Source of the DNA: Bacteroidota bacterium
GTDB taxonomy: Bacteria; Bacteroidota; Bacteroidia; Chitinophagales; Chitinophagaceae
Assembly: GCA_025361325.1 (NCBI GenBank)
Contig: JANYAL010000154.1
Location: 1-6,914, forward strand
DNA length: 6,914 bases
Direction: 5' to 3'
In this document: in pieces, positions 1 to 6,914 of the stretch
Layout of the letters: each line of letters begins with the position of its first letter
Numbering within the stretch: position 1 is the stretch's first letter
Position numbers and translations under genes: made by a program
The notes under the pieces: model-generated
The model's database searches: none
Told to the model about the DNA's origin: nothing
The model's input: only the letters and a program-made list of their open reading frames with translations

Positions 1-40
1 GTAAGCTCCTCCGAAAACTAACTCCTCTTCACATTTAATT

Positions 41-92
41 GTTAAGTAAATATTATCAAAATGTTATAAAATCATTAGCTAATGGTTAAGTA
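41..92. repeat. Direct repeat GTTAAGTA, two copies 44 bp apart
   Basis: The octamer GTTAAGTA occurs at 41-48 and again at 85-92. Both copies are followed within three bases by an ATATT run. The start-to-start distance of 44 bp is close to four helical turns, so both copies would lie on nearly the same DNA face. It could be a pair of operator half-sites for the downstream receptor gene, but an A/T-rich region can produce such a repeat by chance. Confidence 0.3.
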
Positions 93-118
93 TTGATATT
101 CACACGACTATTACAGAA

Positions 119-135
119 CGAAATGTACAATTTCG
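119..135. promoter_or_regulatory. Short inverted repeat just upstream of the receptor start
   Basis: CGAAAT (119-124) and ATTTCG (130-135) are perfect reverse complements around the 5-base spacer GTACA. The dyad ends 19 bases before the receptor ATG. It could be a small operator or a weak hairpin in the 5' leader. A 6-bp A/T-rich stem is too weak to be a terminator, and no known operator consensus is recognised. Confidence 0.25.
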
Positions 136-154
136 CTTACCAAAAAAACTGAGT

Positions 155-2923
155 ATGATATTTTCAAAAAATCTAACAAAAACTGGTATACTGCTTTTGA
201 TCACAGCAGTGATCTCAAATACATCATTATCACAAAGTATAAAAGGTAAAGTTATTGATGCCAATACCGGCGAACCTTTAGTAGGCGCCCTGGCGAAGCT
301 TGATAATACCAATTTATCCACCCTTGTAAAGCTGGATGGCTCATTTAGCTTCAGTAAGCTTAAGTCGGGTAATTACTCGATCCGGATCGAAAACCTGGGC
401 TATAAGAACAACATTGAAACAAAGGTCACTGTCTCAGGAAATGCTGTCGAAACTGTCAATATCTCTCTTGAACCCGAAGCTTTAGAATTATCTTCAGTTA
501 CTATTTCATCTTCCAGTCTAAAAGATGACAAAGGAGCCCGACACCTTGAAAAGATTGCTGAACCCATAGTGAACATTTTATCTTCCAGGACCATTCAATT
601 ACTTCCTGATATCACGGTAGCCAATGCCATGCAAAGGGTGAGTGGTGTTACCATTGAAAAAAGCAGTTCAGGCGAAGCCCGGTATCCGATCATCAGGGGC
701 ATGGAAAAACGATACATCAATACGCTGATCAACGGTATCAAAATTCCCAGCCCGGATAACAAGAACCGTTTCATTCCATTAGACCTTTTCCCCAGCGAAT
801 TACTGGAAAGATTGGAAGTGAGCAAGAGCCTTACGCCCAGTATGGAGGGAGATGCCATTGGCGGCACCATCAACCTGGTTATGAAGGATGCACCTTCCAA
901 ACTTTTATTCCAGGTAAATGGGTCCCTTGGGTATAACACCACTTTTTCATCAGCGAATTACGACAAATTCGATAAGAGCAGCATGAACAAACAATCCCCT
1001 GCTGAAATTAAAGGCAATTCCTATATTGCAGTTCCTACTGATTTCGCTTCTGCACACCTTAATTTTTCTGACAGGAATACACCGGTAAATTCAACTTTTG
1101 GCGTTACCATTGGCAACCGTTTCGGGAAAGATGATAGATTCGGTTTCATCGTCTCGGGCAGTTACCAGAACATTTTTCGTGGGGCCGTTTCTAATTTCTT
1201 TCTGCCCAATCCACAACCTGGCTTAAATAATATTCCTTTGTTCTCCGACCTTCAGCTTCGCCATTATTCAGTGCAAAGCATGCGAACAGGATTAAATGGC
1301 AAGTTTGACTTCCGTATCAATAAGAACAATAAGATCTCATTGGTGAATACATTTGTCAGACTGGATGATTTTCAATCCCGCATCATATGGGATACCGTGG
1401 CTCTAAATTCATTAGTGGATAACATGCAAAGGAGTACCTGGCAATACCAATCCATTTACAATTCCACCCTGCAGGGGAACCACAACATCTCTTCCTCGTT
1501 AAAACTGGACTGGAGTGCTGTTTATTCCATAGCCAATAACCATGTTCCTGACCAGACACAATTCATCCATGAATACCCTATCGTGGTTACCACCCTTTCC
1601 GGCGATAAACTTCAATCCCTGTCACATATCTGGACCCACAACAGTGATAAAGATTATTCGGCCTATCTGAATCTGACTAAGAATACCATGTTACTGGGCA
1701 AAACACTTGAATTGAAACTGGGTGGCTTGTTAAGGGACAAAACCAGGGAAAATTATTATGTCTCCTATGGTTTAAACCCACAATTGGGCGAATTATATAC
1801 GAATATCAATAATGCGGTATGGGTATTCAAAACGCCCGCAGACGGCGCCCCTAACATAACCGGCAATAACTATACATTCAAGGAAAATATATCCGCCGGA
1901 TACCTCCAGGGTAAAATGCAATTGACCAGTAAACTGGAAGCACTGGGCGGACTCCGGGTGGAATACACACACCAGCATTATGAAACACAATTAGGGCCCG
2001 ATGTGAATGCAAAATCAGGTTCCATCTGGTACACCGATGTATTACCCAGCCTGCAGTTCAAATATGCACTCACAAAAAATCAGAATATAAGACTGGCATA
2101 TTATAAAGCATTGGCAAGACCCGGATTTGCTGAATTGATCCCGGATGGCGTTGACGGTGAATTTTTTAAAGAGGTGGGCGATCCCGTAAACCTGAATCAC
2201 TCCTCAGCCGATAACCTGGATCTCCGGTATGAAAGATATTCTGCAAGTGCAGACCAGGTCTTATTAGGTGTATTTTACAAGAACATCCAGAACCCCATAG
2301 AAATTTCAGCTGTAAAGCCTTTGAATATCAACAACCTTTACCTGCAGCCGGTAAATATCGGAAGGGCTACCAATTATGGCTTTGAAGGTGTAGTTACAAA
2401 ATACTTCGGTGTATTTGGTATCTCTGCGAATTATACATACACGAAGTCCAGCATTACCAATGACAGCATGATCTACTCTTTCAGGAATTCATCCGGAAAT
2501 ATCGTATCAAAAAGACAATCAGAGACCAGGCCATTACAAGGTCAATCCAATAATGTAGGGAACCTGTCCCTGATCTATAAAAATCCAAAAATCGGACTTG
2601 ACTTCCAGGCAGCCCTGGTGTACACCGGTGAGCGAATATCATTTATCAGCCCTTATTTAGGATTGCATTACTGGCAGGCGCCTACTACACAACTGGATTT
2701 TTCCTTCGAAAAAAGGATCGTGAAGAAACTTACAGTTTACGGTAAAGTGAATAATATTACCAATGCACCATTTGATTTGTCTTTACACCAATCCTATAAC
2801 ACGTACCTGGCAGCAAGCGGTTCAAGGGCACTTGCACTACAGACCGGTCCCGGCAACAAGATCATTATACAGAAAGATTATTACAAAACCACTTATTTAT
2901 TAGGCTTCCGCTATAAATTATAA
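155..2923 (+). CDS. TonB-dependent outer-membrane receptor with N-terminal carboxypeptidase-regulatory-like domain
   Basis: This is an outer-membrane active transporter that would import a ligand using energy from TonB-ExbB-ExbD. Residues 1-26 form a Sec signal peptide (basic start, hydrophobic 11-20, likely cleavage after SLS). Residues 29 to about 108 are a carboxypeptidase-regulatory-like beta-sandwich beginning GKVIDANTGEPLVGA, an accessory domain typical of Bacteroidota receptors. LSSVTIS (112-118) sits where a TonB box is expected. The plug covers about 130-245, with IIRGM (179-183) and GDAIGGTINL (232-241). The remainder is a 22-strand-type barrel containing ARPGFAELIP (654-663) and a late VNNITNAPF segment; the chain ends GFRYKL, with leucine rather than the usual phenylalanine last. 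At 922 residues it is full length. The plug and ARP motifs resemble the Xanthomonas/Caulobacter-type receptor family more than SusC. The ATG at 155 is the first after an in-frame stop and gives a good signal peptide. It lies 20 bp upstream of a lipoprotein gene. The substrate is unknown. Confidence 0.93.
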   Translation: MIFSKNLTKTGILLLITAVISNTSLSQSIKGKVIDANTGEPLVGALAKLDNTNLSTLVKLDGSFSFSKLKSGNYSIRIENLGYKNNIETKVTVSGNAVETVNISLEPEALELSSVTISSSSLKDDKGARHLEKIAEPIVNILSSRTIQLLPDITVANAMQRVSGVTIEKSSSGEARYPIIRGMEKRYINTLINGIKIPSPDNKNRFIPLDLFPSELLERLEVSKSLTPSMEGDAIGGTINLVMKDAPSKLLFQVNGSLGYNTTFSSANYDKFDKSSMNKQSPAEIKGNSYIAVPTDFASAHLNFSDRNTPVNSTFGVTIGNRFGKDDRFGFIVSGSYQNIFRGAVSNFFLPNPQPGLNNIPLFSDLQLRHYSVQSMRTGLNGKFDFRINKNNKISLVNTFVRLDDFQSRIIWDTVALNSLVDNMQRSTWQYQSIYNSTLQGNHNISSSLKLDWSAVYSIANNHVPDQTQFIHEYPIVVTTLSGDKLQSLSHIWTHNSDKDYSAYLNLTKNTMLLGKTLELKLGGLLRDKTRENYYVSYGLNPQLGELYTNINNAVWVFKTPADGAPNITGNNYTFKENISAGYLQGKMQLTSKLEALGGLRVEYTHQHYETQLGPDVNAKSGSIWYTDVLPSLQFKYALTKNQNIRLAYYKALARPGFAELIPDGVDGEFFKEVGDPVNLNHSSADNLDLRYERYSASADQVLLGVFYKNIQNPIEISAVKPLNINNLYLQPVNIGRATNYGFEGVVTKYFGVFGISANYTYTKSSITNDSMIYSFRNSSGNIVSKRQSETRPLQGQSNNVGNLSLIYKNPKIGLDFQAALVYTGERISFISPYLGLHYWQAPTTQLDFSFEKRIVKKLTVYGKVNNITNAPFDLSLHQSYNTYLAASGSRALALQTGPGNKIIIQKDYYKTTYLLGFRYKL

Positions 2924-2943
2924 ATATCATTCAATACTAAAAC

Positions 2944-4359
2944 ATGAAAAAGAATATTATTTTTTTTATAAGCATCTGTTTAACAGGAATAACTTTCATC
3001 TCCTGTACAAAGAATCCTGATAACAAGGATCTCTGGAAAGCGGCGGTACCCGTTGCATCTCCCATCAGTGATGCCGCTTGTTTAACGGGCTCCATCAAAG
3101 GCACTATGCTGGCTGGAAAGACCTATACGGTTTGCGGTGATATTTTTGTGAATGACGGTGATACACTAACCATCCAGGAAGGTGTAACACTTAATTTTGG
3201 TGTTAATGCTTCAGGTGGTGCACCCATTGGACTTGGAGTGAAGGGCACCTTACTTAGTTTAGGTTCCAAAGATCATCCCATCATGATCACCTATCCGGGC
3301 GTTACCAAAACAGATCAAAATGGTGCAAACCCTGATACTGATCCTGCTTTAAAAGGTAAGTGGACCGGTATCATTGGAGCTACAATCTGCCCACTCATGG
3401 TAATCAAATGGACTCATATTGAATTCGGAGGTGCTACGATAAGCTCCGCCATGAAAAGTTTCACTGGTGCCACCAGTCCTTACCCGCTTTATTTTGCCAA
3501 CCCTGCCGGAGTTTTAGTACTCGAAGATTCCTGGCTCTATGGAAGTGTTGATGATCCGTTCAGGATAAATGGCGGTAAGATCGCTATCATGCGGAATACA
3601 TTTGAAAAATGCGGTTATACCGGTGGCGAAGCGATGAATGCAAAAGCCGGTACCATCGGTGATTTTGCCTATAATCTGTGTATAGGAATGGCCACCAATG
3701 GACCCAAATTGTCCAATATCAATGTTGGCGTTGGCGTACCCAGTTCAAATGTTAGAATGTACAACAACACGATCGTTAACAGCGGCTATAGAAGGTCAGC
3801 AGCAGGTAGGGGCGGGTCAATTAATTTTGAACAGGGTGCTGGCGGTATGGCTTATAATAACCTGATCGTAAACTGTAAATTCGGATTGCGCGTAGTGCAG
3901 AACCCCATTGCTGACACTGCTAATCTGAGATATGGATATAATTTCTATTATGCTGATTCTTTATCAGTGGCAAGCCAGTTCATTCCGTCTTTATCAGTAA
4001 GTACCGCTATCAGCCTGCCACAGGAAACAGATATTCCAAAACCTTCAACCTATTTACCCTCAGGATGGACGGTTGGTGCCGTTTATACTGCTCCCCAGTC
4101 AGTTGTTGGTGCCAACAACCCGCAGTTCATCAATGGCCCCGTACCATTGCCAGCCGGCCTGCAATTGCGAGATATCGCTGTAGTGGGAAATTATAATTTT
4201 GCATTAAAACCCACTTCTCCCTGCATTAACGCAGGTTTTACAGGCTTCACGCCAAGAGCTGATGTAGCTATAGGCCTTAAATATGGCGCCACCGAAATAA
4301 CGCCACCGGGAAAAGATATCGGTGCCTTTCAAAGTAACGGAAGGGGAAATCAGCATTAA
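2944..4359 (+). CDS. Outer-membrane lipoprotein with right-handed beta-helix body
   Basis: Residues 1-20 are a lipoprotein signal peptide ending in the lipobox FIS-C, with Cys21 as the lipidated residue. Residues about 60-86 (VCGDIFVNDGDTLTIQEG and onward) match the cap that begins many bacterial beta-helix proteins. GSKDHPIMIT, W140-TGI and THIEFGGA follow the same pattern. Repeated helix turns with asparagine ladders come next, such as MYNNTIVNSG (272-281) and YNNLIVNC (304-311). Near the end, SPCINAG (425-431) and DIGAFQS (458-464) resemble the motif pair found at the C-terminus of many beta-helix proteins of the choice-of-anchor Q type. Seven further cysteines (46, 64, 149, 223, 246, 311, 427) are present in the mature chain. 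No SusD fold signature, type IX sorting domain or recognisable polysaccharide-lyase catalytic motif is seen. Its position 20 bp after the receptor suggests a co-transcribed surface partner that binds or processes the receptor's ligand. That role is inference. Confidence 0.85.
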   Translation: MKKNIIFFISICLTGITFISCTKNPDNKDLWKAAVPVASPISDAACLTGSIKGTMLAGKTYTVCGDIFVNDGDTLTIQEGVTLNFGVNASGGAPIGLGVKGTLLSLGSKDHPIMITYPGVTKTDQNGANPDTDPALKGKWTGIIGATICPLMVIKWTHIEFGGATISSAMKSFTGATSPYPLYFANPAGVLVLEDSWLYGSVDDPFRINGGKIAIMRNTFEKCGYTGGEAMNAKAGTIGDFAYNLCIGMATNGPKLSNINVGVGVPSSNVRMYNNTIVNSGYRRSAAGRGGSINFEQGAGGMAYNNLIVNCKFGLRVVQNPIADTANLRYGYNFYYADSLSVASQFIPSLSVSTAISLPQETDIPKPSTYLPSGWTVGAVYTAPQSVVGANNPQFINGPVPLPAGLQLRDIAVVGNYNFALKPTSPCINAGFTGFTPRADVAIGLKYGATEITPPGKDIGAFQSNGRGNQH

Positions 4360-4375
4360 TATTACCGAACCATCA

Positions 4376-4415
4376 ATAAAAAATATCACTGATCCATTTC
4401 AGTGATATTTTTTAT
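4376..4415 (+). terminator. Rho-independent terminator after the lipoprotein gene
   Basis: The arms 4376-4392 and 4399-4415 are perfectly complementary (17 bp) around the 6-base loop TCCATT. The core is TATCACTGA/TCAGTGATA, flanked by A6 on the 5' side and T6 on the 3' side. It begins 16 bases after the lipoprotein stop codon, which fits termination of the receptor/lipoprotein transcript. Because the A- and T-tracts are symmetrical it could also stop transcription from the opposite strand, although no convergent gene is visible here. Confidence 0.85.
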
Positions 4416-4704
4416 CCTTCATATTCATGGTAAATTTTTAAACCAGACCCTAAAAAGTAAAAACAATAAAAGTTCCTTTAAGTCAGGAAACACGCCCTGG
4501 GAAAAAGTTTAGTTTAATTTGACGGCCTGCAATGAGTAATCACCTTCACCCGATCTGGTAACCCCAATCCGTATTTAATCCTTCAGAAATCCGGGATTCA
4601 TTTTTGAAATATACAGGCCAGCTGCTTAAACGTTCACTGAGAATAAATAAACTGTAGTTCTATTTAAAAACTCAATGCATGTTATATTTACCCGGCTACC
4701 TCTC

Positions 4705-4750
4705 TTCAGATGGTTAATCCAGTACAATATTCAGGGTTAATTATTCAGAT
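4705..4750. repeat. Imperfect repeats of TTCAG(AT)GGTTAAT upstream of katG
   Basis: TTCAGATGGTTAAT (4705-4718) recurs as TTCAGGGTTAAT (4730-4741), which lacks the central AT. A third partial copy, TTCAGAT, lies at 4744-4750. The cluster is 75-120 bases before the katG start. That is a reasonable place for activator or repressor sites, but the match to any peroxide regulator site (OxyR, PerR) is not evident. Confidence 0.3.
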
Positions 4751-4774
4751 CTAAGCATTGGCTGATGATGTTAA

Positions 4775-4800
4775 TTGAGATTCGCCTAATTTTATATTTC
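4775..4800 (+). promoter_or_regulatory. Weak candidate Bacteroidota-type promoter for katG
   Basis: TATATTTC at 4793-4800 matches seven of eight positions of the Bacteroidota -7 box TAnnTTTG. A TTG at 4775-4777 could be the -33 element. The 15-base spacer is shorter than the usual 19 or so, so the match is imperfect. Transcription would begin near 4807, leaving a leader of about 18 bases. A similar TATATTTA box at 4683-4690 lacks an upstream TTG. Confidence 0.25.
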
Positions 4801-4818
4801 AAAAAAATCAACTAGTAA

Positions 4819-6914
<2,096 letters not shown>

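Larger units (their letters stand above)
1..154. other. Non-coding region upstream of the TonB-dependent receptor gene
   Basis: This is A/T-rich sequence with no credible gene. The receptor's reading frame is open upstream only to the in-frame TAA at 80-82, with no ATG before 155. I see no good match to the Bacteroidota promoter (TTG near -33 and TAnnTTTG near -7). The only structure is an 8-base direct repeat GTTAAGTA (41-48 and 85-92) and a 6-bp dyad at 119-135, listed separately. The promoter of the receptor/lipoprotein unit should lie here or just upstream of the window. Confidence 0.6.

Noticed and set aside
595..942. A 115-codon open frame on the minus strand opposite the receptor
   Set aside because: It overlaps the conserved plug domain on the other strand and has no recognisable family features.
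2944..4359. The lipoprotein as a SusD homologue
   Set aside because: It has beta-helix turn repeats and SPCINAG/DIGAF motifs instead of the alpha-helical repeat composition of SusD.
2944..4359. The beta-helix protein as a polysaccharide lyase or pectinase
   Set aside because: The fold class is shared, but I see no recognisable lyase or GH28 catalytic motif, so an enzymatic call is not supported.
4675..4740. A 21-codon frame starting at ATG 4675
   Set aside because: No recognisable product, and it overlaps the repeat cluster upstream of katG.
4765..4815. A 16-codon frame ending 9 bases before katG, as a leader peptide
   Set aside because: It has no attenuator structure after it, and the weak promoter candidate would start transcription inside it. 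A chance frame is more likely.

Overview
The window looks like chromosomal DNA of a member of the Bacteroidota, plausibly a soil or freshwater Chitinophagaceae-type organism. Three things suggest this: a TonB-dependent receptor with an N-terminal carboxypeptidase-regulatory-like domain, a lipoprotein encoded 20 bases downstream of it, and start codons preceded by A/T-rich sequence with no Shine-Dalgarno motif. The genus is inference; only the phylum is well supported.

Layout, all genes on the + strand. Bases 1-154 are a non-coding upstream region with a short direct repeat and a small dyad. Bases 155-2923 encode a 922-residue TonB-dependent outer-membrane receptor. Bases 2944-4359 encode a 471-residue lipoprotein with a right-handed beta-helix body and a C-terminal SPCINAG...DIGAF motif pair. 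A perfect long-stem hairpin with a T-tract (4376-4415) ends this two-gene unit. Bases 4416-4824 are non-coding and hold only weak promoter and repeat candidates. From 4825 to the window edge runs the 5' 94% or so of katG, the bifunctional catalase-peroxidase; its last roughly 50 codons lie outside the window.

The receptor and lipoprotein probably form one transcript and one outer-membrane uptake complex, with the lipoprotein as a possible surface ligand-binding partner. The arrangement resembles SusC/SusD, but neither protein is canonical for that system and the substrate cannot be read from the sequence. katG is a separate transcription unit for hydrogen peroxide detoxification in the cytoplasm, with all heme-site and Met-Tyr-Trp adduct residues present.

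I found no mobile element, CRISPR array, RNA gene or clearly new system. The points most worth a second look are the receptor/beta-helix lipoprotein pairing and a marked drop in third-position G+C along katG.
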